Source: Nocardia sp. CNY236
GTDB lineage: Bacteria > Actinomycetota > Actinomycetes > Mycobacteriales > Mycobacteriaceae
Length of the DNA stretch: 64,000 bases
Direction: 5' to 3'
Assembly (NCBI RefSeq): GCF_000482385.1
Contig: NZ_KI519393.1
Location: 90,393-154,392, forward strand
Below are positions 46,996 through 56,800 of the stretch, piece by piece. Under the pieces are notes generated by a model. The model did no database searches, was not told the DNA's origin, and saw only the letters and a program-made list of their open reading frames with translations. The position numbers and the translations under genes were made by a program. Within the stretch, counting starts at the first letter, position 1. Each line of letters begins with the position of its first letter.

Positions 46996-48489
46996 TCACT
47001 CCGCCGGCGAAACCCGAGGCGTTTCGTCGGAGCCTTCGATCGAGTTCGCCGGTCGATCGCGAATCATCGCCACGATGATCGGAATCGTCGCGATGAAGAA
47101 TCCGGCGCCGATGTAGAAGGCTACGTCGTAGCTGTGGATCGCAGCACGAGCGGCCAGATCGTCGAGGGTCGGATTGTTCTGCGCGTAGGTTTCGGCGACC
47201 TGCACCGAGATCGTGGTCAACAGCGCTGTGCCGACCGCCCCGCCGACCTGCTGCGCTGCGTTCAGTAGCGCGGAGGCGACACCCGAATCTTCCTCTTCCA
47301 CATTGTGCAGCGCCACAGCCTGCATACCGACGAACAGCGGACCCATGGCAAGCGCGGTGAGCACCAGAGCAGGCGCGACACCGGCCAGGTAGCTGTCGCC
47401 ATAGCTCAGCTGAGCCAACCACAGCATGCCGACGGTACCGAGCACACTGCCGACCACCATCAACGGACGTGGGCCCAGCTTCGGCAACAACACACTGGTG
47501 ACGGCCGCAGAAACCGCGATGCCGGCCGGCAGGGGCAGAAACGCGAAACCGGCCTTCAGTGCCGAATAACCGAGCGTTACCTGGAAGTAGTAGGTGAGAA
47601 ATAGGAACATCGCGAACATGGCGATCGGGATCAGCAACGCGGTGAGCAATGCGCCACCTCGATTGATTTCTCCTGGAATATGCAGTGGCAATAGCGGGTT
47701 GGACGAACGCCGTTCGACGACGACGAAGGCAGCCAGCAAAGCGGTTCCCGCGATCAGTAGCGACAGAGTGCTGCCAGCCAGCCAGCCGTCGTCGGCGGCG
47801 AGGCCGAACCCGTAGACGACGGCGACGAGACCCAGGGTGACCGTGAGCGCACCCGGCACGTCATAGCCCCCCGTGCGTGGCACCGGCACATCTTTGATCA
47901 CCCATGCCAATGCGCCGAGCAGCGCGAGCAGCGCCACGGGAGTGTTGACCAGAAGACACCACCGCCACGAAGCGTATTCGGTGAGTGCACCCCCAACGAT
48001 CAGACCGAGCGCGGCCCCCGCGGCAGAGATACCCGCGAACACCCCGAAGGCAGTGGCGCGCTCCCCGGGTTCGGTGAACGTCACCGACAGCAACGACAGC
48101 GCGGCAGGCGCGAGGAGCGCACCGAACGCGCCTTGGAGCGCTCGGCCAGCGAACATCTCCGCACCGTTCTGCGCGAGTCCCGCCAATGCCGAGGAGGCGG
48201 CGAAGCCGATCAAACCGACGATGAAGATTCGCCGGCGACCCAGATAGTCGGCCAATCGACCGCCGAGCAGGAGAAGGCCGCCGAAGATCAGCGTGTAGGC
48301 CGTGATCACCCATTGCCGATCGCTGTCGCTGATGTCGAGATCGCGCTGAGCGAACGGCAGCGAGATGGTCACGATGGTGGCATCCAACACCACCATGAGC
48401 TGGGCCACCGCGATTACTGCGAGTGCGAGCCAGCGTGTCGAACTCTCTTGTCTTCGTGGCGTTTCCGCCGCCGTCATCGTTCGAGTCAC
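46996..48489 (-). CDS. MFS drug exporter of the DHA2 (14-helix) type
   Basis: A 497-residue integral membrane transporter. The first helices WLALAVIAVAQLMVVLDATIVTISLP carry the DHA2 motif LDATIV; motif A-like GGRLADYLGRRRIF and the sugar/drug helix QGAFGALLAPAALSLLSVTF, then WRWCLLVNTPVALLALLGA follow. Fourteen helices are expected. GTG 48489 is chosen because GAGGAG lies six bases upstream (an ATG four codons later is possible). A TetR-type gene starts divergently and overlaps the leader; it is broken. Substrate unknown. Confidence 0.93.
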   Translation of the reverse strand: MTRTMTAAETPRRQESSTRWLALAVIAVAQLMVVLDATIVTISLPFAQRDLDISDSDRQWVITAYTLIFGGLLLLGGRLADYLGRRRIFIVGLIGFAASSALAGLAQNGAEMFAGRALQGAFGALLAPAALSLLSVTFTEPGERATAFGVFAGISAAGAALGLIVGGALTEYASWRWCLLVNTPVALLALLGALAWVIKDVPVPRTGGYDVPGALTVTLGLVAVVYGFGLAADDGWLAGSTLSLLIAGTALLAAFVVVERRSSNPLLPLHIPGEINRGGALLTALLIPIAMFAMFLFLTYYFQVTLGYSALKAGFAFLPLPAGIAVSAAVTSVLLPKLGPRPLMVVGSVLGTVGMLWLAQLSYGDSYLAGVAPALVLTALAMGPLFVGMQAVALHNVEEEDSGVASALLNAAQQVGGAVGTALLTTISVQVAETYAQNNPTLDDLAARAAIHSYDVAFYIGAGFFIATIPIIVAMIRDRPANSIEGSDETPRVSPAE

Positions 48490-48539
48490 AGTCGTCTCCT
48501 CGTCCGTCGATACGTCCGCGACAACACGGTCAGAGCCCC

Positions 48540-48575
48540 CCGACACCGCCAGGACTCCCGACACCGCCAGGACTA
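48540..48575. repeat. 18-bp direct duplication before the TetR helix-turn-helix
   Basis: CCGACACCGCCAGGACTC is repeated at once (the second copy ends in A). It lies between the MFS start codon and the first TetR residues, where the shared promoter is expected. Confidence 0.85.
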
Positions 48576-48947
48576 CGGGAACGCAAGAAGCAGCAGACCA
48601 AGGCGCGCATCGTCGCCGCCGGTCTGGATCTGTGCGACAGGCATGGCTTCGACGCGACAACGATCGAGCAGATCGCCAGCGTGGCCGACGTCTCGCCGCG
48701 CACGATCAACCGCTATTTCGATAGCAAAGAGACATCGTCCTCGACCCTGCGCGAGACTTCGATACCGCTATCGCAACCACCCTGCGCGAGCTGCCTCGCA
48801 CCGGTAGCGAAAGAGAGCTTCCTACAGCGGGACGCCGCGACTGCCGCCACGGAGGTACGCAACGCCCTGCAGGAGAGCTTCGATACGTTCGTCCGCGTGT
48901 GCTGCGCCCCGCACACCGACACCGACACCGGCCAGCGAGTTCACTGA
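48540..48947 (+). pseudogene. frameshifted TetR family regulator next to the MFS exporter
   Basis: From about 48576 the frame reads LRERKKQQTKARIVAAGL, then LCDRHGFDATTIEQIASVAD and SPRTINRYFDSKE, a full TetR helix-turn-helix. After SKE the expected DIVLDPARDFDTAIATTLRELPRTG lies in the next frame: one base has been lost near 48731. The last part (NALQESFDTFVR) is again in the first frame, and the protein then stops without a full ligand domain. No in-frame ATG or GTG lies between the MFS start and the helix-turn-helix, which is preceded by two copies of an 18-bp repeat at 48540-48575 coding PTPPGL. I infer an inactivated regulator of the MFS gene. Confidence 0.72.
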
Positions 48948-48990
48948 CGGATTTCCGCCACGGACCGCTCGCCGGCTATGATGCCGAAAA

Positions 48991-49100
48991 GGTCATGAGT
49001 ACCAGCGACAAGCCCCGGCTCGCTGGTCGGCAACCCTCCAGCCGCGGTGGGGTGCTCCGGGTGATGACCTGGCTCCCGAGAGTCGGGGGCAAGCGCGCAT
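48991..49100 (+). ncRNA. SAM-IV-type riboswitch upstream of metY
   Basis: A leader whose first and last stem arms are GGTCAT (48991-48996) and ATGACC (49064-49069). Inside are AGTACCAGCGACAAGCCCCG, GCTGGTCGGCAACCCTCC and GGTGGGGTGCTCCGGGTG, the core of the SAM-I/SAM-IV family; after the closing stem a further hairpin-like stretch GGCTCCCGAGAGTCGGGGGC is present, as in SAM-IV, which is known in actinomycetes upstream of metY/metC. It precedes metY by 82 bases. S-adenosylmethionine binding should lower expression of the methionine genes. Confidence 0.9.
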
Positions 49101-49181
49101 TCAGGAGGTCGCCGGCATGTGTTGTCGCCCGTCACACCGCTAACCCCAATTCGAACCGGCGATCAGTACTTTGGAGCAACG

Positions 49182-50513
49182 ATGAGTGAAGCCACCGCGC
49201 CCGTGGCCGAGAACGACCCGACGCTGTGGTCCTTCGAGACCAAGCAGATCCACGCGGGGCAGGCGCCCGATGACAGCACCGGAGCCCGTGCCCTGCCGAT
49301 TTATCAAACCACCTCCTACACCTTCCGTGACACCGATCACGCCGCGGCGCTGTTCGGTCTGACCGAACCGGGCAATATCTACACCCGCATCATGAACCCC
49401 ACCCAGGACGTGGTGGAGCAACGCATTGCGGCACTCGAAGGCGGTGTCGCCGCGCTGATGCTCGCCTCCGGTCAGGCGGCGGAGACTCTCGCAATACTCA
49501 ACGTCGCCGGAGCGGGCGACCACATCGTCTCCAGCCCACAGCTCTACGGCGGCACCTACAACCTGTTCCGCTACTCACTGGCCAAGCTCGGTATCGAGGT
49601 CTCCTTCCTCGAAGATCCCGACGACGTGGAACAGTGGAAGGCGGCGATTCGCCCGAACACGAAAGCCTGCTACGCCGAGACCATCGCCAACCCGAGCAGC
49701 GCGGTACTCGACATCCCCAGCGTCTCCGCTGTGGCCCATGCCGCAGGAATCCCCTTGATCGTGGACAACACCGTTGCCACCCCCTACCTGATCCAACCGC
49801 TGGCACACGGTGCCGACCTCGTGGTTCACTCGGCGACGAAATACCTCGGCGGGCACGGCGCGGCCGTCGCGGGCGTGATCGTCGACGGCGGCACCTTCGA
49901 CTGGACGGTGACCGACGAACAGGGACAGTCCCGATTCCCTGGCTTCACCACTCCCGACCCGAGCTACCACGGTGTGGTGTATGCCGATCTCGGTGCACCC
50001 GCGTATGCGCTCAAAGCTCGCGTACAGCTGCTGCGCGATCTCGGGTCGGCGGTCTCGCCGTTCAACGCCTTCCTGATCAGCCAGGGCATCGAGACCCTGA
50101 GCCTGCGCATGGAGCGACACGTCGCCAATGCCGAGGCGGTGGCCGAGTTCCTGAACACGCAGCCGGCGGTCGAGACGGTGCACTACGCGGGCCTGCCCTC
50201 CTCGCCGTGGCACGAGCGCGCTCGGCAGCTGGCGCCGAAGGGCGCGGGCGCGGTCGTGGCGTTCGAACTTCGAGGCGGAGCGGACGCTGGCAAGAAGTTC
50301 GTCGATAGTTTGTCCCTGCACAGCCACGTGGCCAACATCGGAGATGTGCGCTCCCTCGTGATCCACCCGGCATCGACGACACACTCTCAGCTCACGCCGG
50401 AAGAACAGCTGGCCTCCGGGGTCACCCCCGGCCTGGTCCGACTTGCAGTCGGGATCGAAGGGATCGAGGACATACTGGCCGATCTGCGCACCGGATTCAC
50501 GGCGGCGACGTGA
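49182..50513 (+). CDS. metY: O-acetylhomoserine sulfhydrylase/aminocarboxypropyltransferase
   Basis: A 443-residue PLP enzyme of the Cys/Met-metabolism class that makes homocysteine from O-acetylhomoserine and sulfide. Key pieces: [112 protein letters not shown] (PLP lysine in SATKYLGG). C-terminal [16 protein letters not shown] 49182 follows GGAG. Called metC (Rv3340) in M. tuberculosis. Behind the SAM riboswitch; its stop overlaps metX by four bases (GTGA). Confidence 0.96.
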   Translation: MSEATAPVAENDPTLWSFETKQIHAGQAPDDSTGARALPIYQTTSYTFRDTDHAAALFGLTEPGNIYTRIMNPTQDVVEQRIAALEGGVAALMLASGQAAETLAILNVAGAGDHIVSSPQLYGGTYNLFRYSLAKLGIEVSFLEDPDDVEQWKAAIRPNTKACYAETIANPSSAVLDIPSVSAVAHAAGIPLIVDNTVATPYLIQPLAHGADLVVHSATKYLGGHGAAVAGVIVDGGTFDWTVTDEQGQSRFPGFTTPDPSYHGVVYADLGAPAYALKARVQLLRDLGSAVSPFNAFLISQGIETLSLRMERHVANAEAVAEFLNTQPAVETVHYAGLPSSPWHERARQLAPKGAGAVVAFELRGGADAGKKFVDSLSLHSHVANIGDVRSLVIHPASTTHSQLTPEEQLASGVTPGLVRLAVGIEGIEDILADLRTGFTAAT

Positions 50514-51667
50514 CAGCGAGTGCCGAATCGAGCACCCCGGTCTCCGGCCTCATCCTGCCACCATCGGACGGACAGCTCGGCCTGATCGACATCGGAGATG
50601 TCCCGCTGGAGAGTGGCGGCGTCGTTCCGGGCGTGCGTCTGGCGGTACAGCGCTGGGGTGAGCTCTCCCCGCGCGCGGACAATGTCGTCCTCGTCGAGCA
50701 TGCGTTGACCGGTGACTCCCATGTCGTCGGCGTGCCGGACCACCTACACCCACTACCCGGTTGGTGGGACGGCATGGTCGGCCCAGGTGCCCCGCTGGAT
50801 ACCGACGAATGGTGTGTGGTCGCGACCAATGTGCTCGGCGGCTGCCAAGGTAGCACCGGCCCCTCGTCCGTGGCTCCAGACGGAAACCCCTGGGGGACAA
50901 GGTTTCCGAACATATCCATCCGCGACCAGGTGACCGCGGAGGCCATGCTCATGGACCTGCTGGGCATCGACCGACTCGCTGCCGTCGTCGGCGGCTCCAT
51001 GGGTGGGATGCGGGTGCTGGAGTGGATGGTCGGCACACCCGATCGGGTCACCGCCGCCTTGGTGCTCGCGGTCGGCGCTCGGGCCACTGCGGACCAGATC
51101 GGCACCCAGACCACGCAGATCTCAGCCATCAAGGCGGACCCGGACTGGCAAAACGGCGCATACCACGGCACCGAACGGGCCCCGATGACGGGCATGGGCA
51201 TCGCCCGGCGTATCGCACACCTGACATACCGCACCGAGTTCGAACTCGACGACCGGTTCGAAAACAACCCGCAAGACCGTGAGGATCCGTGGACCGGGGG
51301 CCGGTACGCAGTGCAGAGCTACCTCGATCACCAGGCCGAAAAGCTCTGCAAACGCTTCGATCCCGCCACCTATGTACTGCTGACCGAAGCGATGAACCGC
51401 CACGACATCGGTCGCGATCGCGGCGGCGTCGAGCGTGCCCTCGCGGCGACCCCAGTGCCCTGCGTCGTCGGCGGAGTCGACTCCGACCGGCTGTATCCGC
51501 TACACACCCAACAGGAACTGGCCGATCTGCTCCCGGGCTGCGATCGGCTGGAAGTGGTGAATTCACGCTACGGCCACGATGGGTTCCTCACCGAGAGTGC
51601 GGCAGTATCGAAGCTACTGACCGAAACCATGCGACTTGCCCGCGCTGGCGTGAAACCCGGACGCTGA
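50510..51667 (+). CDS. metX: homoserine O-acetyltransferase
   Basis: A 385-residue alpha/beta-hydrolase-fold acyltransferase making O-acetylhomoserine for Met[12 protein letters not shown] and WWDGMVGPG are substrate-pocket motifs; catalytic Ser163 in VGGSMGGM; later [16 protein letters not shown] with the Asp and SRYGHDGFL with the His. MetX/metA in M. tuberculosis (Rv3341). GTG 50510 overlaps the metY stop, so the pair is translated together and responds to the same riboswitch. Confidence 0.96.
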   Translation: MTASAESSTPVSGLILPPSDGQLGLIDIGDVPLESGGVVPGVRLAVQRWGELSPRADNVVLVEHALTGDSHVVGVPDHLHPLPGWWDGMVGPGAPLDTDEWCVVATNVLGGCQGSTGPSSVAPDGNPWGTRFPNISIRDQVTAEAMLMDLLGIDRLAAVVGGSMGGMRVLEWMVGTPDRVTAALVLAVGARATADQIGTQTTQISAIKADPDWQNGAYHGTERAPMTGMGIARRIAHLTYRTEFELDDRFENNPQDREDPWTGGRYAVQSYLDHQAEKLCKRFDPATYVLLTEAMNRHDIGRDRGGVERALAATPVPCVVGGVDSDRLYPLHTQQELADLLPGCDRLEVVNSRYGHDGFLTESAAVSKLLTETMRLARAGVKPGR

Positions 51668-51804
51668 GCGACATCACGCACGGAGCCGGGGCAGACGGTA
51701 CCGAACGATTCCGGCGGGTCGGCACAGTCCGACTCGCCGAGCCCACTCGGGACCGAGACCACGCACACCACGTCGGAACGCCCCAGGCAAGCTCGACCCG
51801 CCCC

Positions 51805-52134
51805 CTAGGCGACACCGAGGGTATCGATCGTGACCGCGAGAAACATGATGCTCGACCCCAGCAATGTCAGCGCACCAACGTCGAACGGCTTGCTACGCAC
51901 CGCGAGCAGACCGACCCGCACGGTCGGCAAGCACAGCCGAAACACCGCGGCCAGCAAGGTCGCACCACCGAAGACCAGTGCGCCGCGCCGCCATCTGTCG
52001 AAAACCACGAAGACGACCGCAGCCACCATCACCACCGCCACCACAGCCATCGGCAGGTGGCACCGGAAGAACTCCCTGCCGGCGCCATGGCGCCGGGCGT
52101 GCTGTTCCAGGGCAGACGCGTCGGCATCGGTCAC
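51805..52134 (-). CDS. small integral membrane protein (DUF3017-like)
   Basis: A 109-residue protein with three hydrophobic segments: MAVVAVVMVAAVVFVVF, GALVFGGATLLAAVFRLCL and ALTLLGSSIMFLAVTIDTL. RVGLLAVRSKPFDV between the second and third is the pattern I know from DUF3017 proteins. GTG 52134 is the start. It is divergent from trmL, 72 bases apart. Unknown function. Confidence 0.75.
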   Translation of the reverse strand: MTDADASALEQHARRHGAGREFFRCHLPMAVVAVVMVAAVVFVVFDRWRRGALVFGGATLLAAVFRLCLPTVRVGLLAVRSKPFDVGALTLLGSSIMFLAVTIDTLGVA

Positions 52135-52206
52135 GCCGCGATTGTGTCAGATCTCGCGATCGGCACCAGCCCAGGGGGAACATGATCGAGAGAGTAGCGT
52201 CCAGTT

Positions 52207-52671
52207 GTGCTGAACCTGATGTTCCACGAGCCGTGCATTCCGCCGAATACCGGCAACGCGATCCGGTTGGTCGCGGGAACCGGGTGCCACCTCCATTTGA
52301 TCGAGCCACTGGGTTTCGACCTGTCGGAGCCGAAACTCCGCCGAGCCGGGTTGGACTATCACGACATGGCGTCGGTGACAGTGCACGCGAACCTGGCGGC
52401 GGCGTGGACCGCGCTGCGCCCGACTCGTGTCTATGCATTCACAACGCATACCAGCACCCGGTTCACCGATGTCGACTACCGCGAGAACGACGTGTTGTTG
52501 TTCGGAACAGAACCGACCGGACTTCCGCAAGACGTACTGGCGGACCCGCACATCACCACCCGGCTACGCATCCCGATGCTGCCCGGACGGCGTTCGATGA
52601 ACCTGTCCAATGCGGCAGCGGTGGCCGTCTACGAGGCATGGCGCCAACTGGGATTTCCCGGCGGAGTCTGA
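52207..52671 (+). CDS. trmL: tRNA 2'-O-methyltransferase, SPOUT family (TrmL-like)
   Basis: A 154-residue SPOUT methyltransferase. Family stretches: MFHEPCIPPNTGNAIRLVAGTGCHLHLIEPLGF at the start, DYHDMASVTVHANL, FGTEPTGLPQDVL and the knot IPMLPGRRSMNLSNAAAVAVYEAWRQ, which binds the cofactor. It methylates the wobble ribose of tRNA-Leu in E. coli. GTG 52207 is the start. Its stop codon TGA (52669-52671) lies inside the first unit of a three-copy 21-bp repeat. Confidence 0.95.
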   Translation: MLNLMFHEPCIPPNTGNAIRLVAGTGCHLHLIEPLGFDLSEPKLRRAGLDYHDMASVTVHANLAAAWTALRPTRVYAFTTHTSTRFTDVDYRENDVLLFGTEPTGLPQDVLADPHITTRLRIPMLPGRRSMNLSNAAAVAVYEAWRQLGFPGGV

Positions 52672-52721
52672 CTCACGACCGGCGGAGTCCGACTCACGAC
52701 CGGCGGAGTCCGACTCACGAA
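52659..52721. repeat. three 21-bp tandem repeats with GAGTC-N-GACTC palindromes at the trmL end
   Basis: Units start at 52659, 52680 and 52701; each contains GAGTCYGACTC (52664-52674, 52685-52695, 52706-52716) and ACGA between them. The first unit carries T in place of C at the centre and this T creates the trmL stop. The palindrome can form a short stem of five pairs with a one-base loop, too tight to be a hairpin, so a protein-binding site is more likely. Confidence 0.85.
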
Positions 52722-52783
52722 TCGACCCGACCTGGCCGGTCGGCGAGCGCGACGCTGTCGAACCGCCCACGATCGTGGGATCC

Positions 52784-53785
52784 CTATGTCCGTTCGGTGT
52801 GATCGTCCTTGCCACCGTCGACGCCGTGCTCTGCGGCGCTGGTTCCTGCGCTCGTCGCACCTCGGTGGCTCGCGGAGGGCGCCGTGTCGGTCGGGGTCTC
52901 GGTATCGGCCCGTGCCGGTGTCGCCCGGCCCCGCGCTGCACGCCGCCGCACCGATCGCACGATTCCCCAGATCAGGGCGACCAGCACTGCGAAGAAACCG
53001 AGCCACGGAATAGCCTTGCCGCTGAACACGATCGCGTCCTGTAACCAGTTCACCAACGAATTCCATCCGGAGGCTATGCCGTCCCAGAAGGTGTCGGGGT
53101 CGTCGGACCGGTGTCCTGCGGTGGTGATATCGATGGTCAGGGTGGACAAGGCAACCTGGTCGTCCAGGCGCCGCTGCTGCGCGGTGAGGCTGTCCAACTC
53201 GCCCTGACGGCTGGACAGCGCCTGCTCGGCGTCGATCAGATCCGACGTGGTTTCGGCAGCCTCGATCAGAGCGCGCAACCGATCGACCGATGCCCGCAGC
53301 ACCTCGATCCTGGCGTTCAGATCCTCCCAGCGCATCGAGACGTCGCTGCGATTGGTGCTCACCCGAGTGACCTGTCCGACGCTGCCGAGATCCTCGATGA
53401 ATGCATCGGTCTCGGCGGCGGGCAGGCGGACGATCAAGGTCGCGCTCGGCTCGGCGTCCTCGACGCCGGGCTGCTCGGTGCGACTGTCGATCCGGCCACC
53501 CGCCGCCTGCACCCGATCGGCGATCGTCTCCGCAGCCGCGATCGGTGCCCCAGCGGTGATCTCGACGCTTCCGGTGACGACCTCTTTGTGCACCGCCGCC
53601 GAATCCCCACCGGAGTCCACGTCTCGCTGTGGGGACGTTTGCTCCCGCAGATCAGGAGGTGCGAACCCGGGGGCGGTGGCCACGGTCGGCGATCCGTTCG
53701 GCGCAGCCGTCCCAGCGTCGTCACCGCAGCCGGCGAGCATGACCGAACCCAGCACGCCGACACATAGCAGGGCAAGCGTCTTCAT
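52784..53785 (-). CDS. DUF4349-type lipoprotein
   Basis: A 333-residue lipoprotein. The N-terminus KTLALLCVGVLGSVMLAGC ends in a lipobox (LAGC) for acylation. The ectodomain has VVTGSVEITAGAPIAAAETIADRV and SMRWEDLNARIEVLRASVDRLRALIEAAETTSDLIDAEQALSSRQGELDSL (long helix pair), the DUF4349 pattern; then a transmembrane helix AIPWLGFFAVLVALIWGIV and a charged tail. So it is membrane-bound at both ends. Start 53785 fits the signal. The function is unknown. Confidence 0.88.
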   Translation of the reverse strand: MKTLALLCVGVLGSVMLAGCGDDAGTAAPNGSPTVATAPGFAPPDLREQTSPQRDVDSGGDSAAVHKEVVTGSVEITAGAPIAAAETIADRVQAAGGRIDSRTEQPGVEDAEPSATLIVRLPAAETDAFIEDLGSVGQVTRVSTNRSDVSMRWEDLNARIEVLRASVDRLRALIEAAETTSDLIDAEQALSSRQGELDSLTAQQRRLDDQVALSTLTIDITTAGHRSDDPDTFWDGIASGWNSLVNWLQDAIVFSGKAIPWLGFFAVLVALIWGIVRSVRRRAARGRATPARADTETPTDTAPSASHRGATSAGTSAAEHGVDGGKDDHTERT

Positions 53786-53864
53786 GCCTGGCACAGTAAC
53801 CGCTTGCGGCGCGCGAACGACGATTGTTCTGGAAGTTTCCACCGCTGCTGGCACGCGTGCGTGC

Positions 53865-56800
53865 TCACCGAAAATCGCGGGACACGGATTCCACCTGTAG
53901 GTCCAGACGCTGTAGGTGCTCCGCGACGACGCCGACCACGCCGTCCGCATTCTGCACCCGGCCACGAACGAGCAATGCGGGAGCACCTTGGGCGAGACGC
54001 CGGTAGCGACGCCACAGGCCCACCGAACAAACGATGTTCACCATGCCGGTTTCGTCTTCCAGATTGAGAAAAGTGACGCCTTGCGCGGTGGCGGGACGTT
54101 GCCGATGTGTCACCGCTCCACCCACCAAGACGCGCGAGCCGTCGGGCACGTCGACCAAACCGGACGCGGGGACGACGCCGAGAGCATCGAGCCGTGGGCG
54201 CAAGAACTGCGTCGGATAGCTGCCCGGCGAAATACCTGTGGCCCACACGTCGGCCGCGGCCATTTCCAGATCACTCATCCCGGGCAGGGCTGGCGCGGTG
54301 ACCGCTGCGCCGATACCCGGCAATCGATCCGAACGTTCCCCCGCGGCGGCGCCCGCCGACCACAGCGCTGCACGGCGCGTGATCCCGAGGCTCGCCAGCG
54401 CACCCGCAGTGGCGAGAGATTCCGCTTGGGCGACAGTGAGTTCCACCCGTCCGGTCAGGTCTCGGAAAGAGATGTACGGGCGCTCATCCCTGGCAGTGAC
54501 GATGCGTTCGGCGAGGTCGGTGCCGATCTGGCGGACCGTGGCAAGACCGAGACGCACCTCGGTACCCCGTGCCTCGAGGGTGGGCTCGGCACGGCTGGCA
54601 TTGATGTCGGGGCCGTGTACCACCACACCGTGCCTACGTGCGTCGGCGACCAAAGACTGTGGGGAGTAGAAGCCCATCGGTTGGGCGCGCAGTAGACCGG
54701 CCGTGAAAGCCGCAGGGTGATGCAGCTTGAACCACGCCGAATAGAACACGATCGAAGCAAAGCTCTGCGAATGACTTTCCGGAAATCCGAAGTTTGCGAA
54801 GGCATAGAGCTTTTCGTAGATACGGTCGGCAACCACGCCGGTAATGCCATGACGCTCGCGCATGCCCTGGTAGAGACGTTGCTCGAGTCGCGCCATACGC
54901 TCCGGAGACCGTTTCGCACCCATGGCGCGGCGCAACTGGTCGGCCTCGGCAGCGGTGAATCCGGCGATATCGACGGCCATCTGCATGAGCTGCTCTTGGA
55001 ACAGCGGGACACCGAGGGTGCGTTCCAACGCATTCTTCAATGCCGGATGATCGTAGGTGACATCCTCGGCTCCATTGCGCCGGCGGATGTAGGGATGCAC
55101 CGAGCCGCCTTGAATCGGCCCGGGACGGATCAGGGCTACCTCGACCACGAGGTCATAGAAGCTGCGCGGTTTCAATCGAGGCAACGTGGCCATCTGCGCT
55201 CGTGATTCGACTTGGAAAACCCCGACCGAATCCCCGCGTGAAAGCATCTCGTAGACCTCGGGTTCGGCCAGGTCGAGCGCGTGTAGTTCGACCGTCTCGC
55301 TCTTGTGCTCTCGTACCAGATCGATCATGTAGTGCAGCGCGGAGAGCATGCCGAGACCGAGCAGGTCGAACTTCACCACGTCGATGGCGGCGCAATCGTC
55401 TTTGTCCCACTGCACGACACTGCGACCGGGCATACGCGCCCACTCCACCGGGCAGACGTCCGCAATCGGTCGATCGCAGATCACCATGCCACCGGAATGA
55501 ATGCCGAGATGTCGCGGCAATCCCTCGATATCGGCGGCCAGCCGCAGCACTTCGGGCGGGATGCCGTCATCCGGCTCGGCCCCCTCCGTGGCGTGTTCGT
55601 CCACAGGAGCGGCGCGGGTGGCTGTGGAATCCGAGAGGGCTGCCGCCACACCGTCCCAGCGACTCACCCGTTTGCTCCAGGCGTCCTGTCGACCCAGCGA
55701 AAACCCCAGTGCCCGCGCGGCGTCGCGTACCGCGGACCTGCTGCGATAGGTGATCACATTGGCCACTTGCGCGGCGTACCCGCGGCCGTACCTTCGGTAG
55801 ACGTATTGGATCACCTCTTCGCGACGATCGGATTCGATGTCGACGTCGATATCCGGCGGACCATCTCGATCCGGGGAGAGAAAGCGTTCGAACAGCAACT
55901 GGTTGCGTACCGGATCGACAGTGGTGATGCCAACCGCGTAACAGACCGCTGAGTTGGCTGCCGAGCCACGGCCTTGACAGAGAATGTCGTGGTCCTTGCA
56001 GAAGCTGACGATGTCGTGCACCACCAGGAAATAGCCTGGGAACTTCAACTCGTCGATCACTGCGAGCTCGTGCTCGATCTGCCGGTAGGCCTGGGGGTTT
56101 CGCTCCGGACCGCCGTAGCGTTGCGCGGCGCCAGCGAGGGTGAGTTCGCGTAGCCACGACTGCTCGTCGTGCCCGGCGGGCACATCGAACGGGGGCAGTT
56201 TCGGGGCGATCAACTTCAGATCGAAGGCGCATTCGCGAGCCAACTCCGCGGCATTCGACACCGCGCGCGGGCACGCGGTGAACAGTCGCGCCATCTCCGC
56301 CCCGGAACGCAAGTGCGCGCCACCCGCGGGAGCCAACCAGCCGGCCACCTCCGCCAGGCTCTGTCCGGCCCGGATCGCGGCGAGCGCCATAGCGCGGCGA
56401 CGGTGGCTCGGGGCGGCGAAGTGCGCGCCCGTGGTGGCGACCACGGACAGCCCGAGGCGATCGGCCAACGCTCGAAGATGAGCATTGCGCTCGTCGTCTT
56501 CCGGAATGCCATGATGAGTGAGCTCCACGCTCACTCGATCTGCGCCGAAGCGATCGGCCAGTTCCCGTAACGCGGATTCGGCATGCTCGAGGCGACCATT
56601 ACCGGTACGCGCATCGAACTCGAGTGCTCGACGCAGATGTCCTTTCCGACACCCGGTCAGGATGTGCCAATGTCCCTCGGACGCGGCGGTGAGCGCGTCC
56701 AGGTCATATCGCAGAATGCCCTTCTCGCCCGCGGCCATGTGCGCGGTGGCGATCTCTCGGGACAGACGGCGGTAACCCTCCTGACCACGCGCCAGGACCA

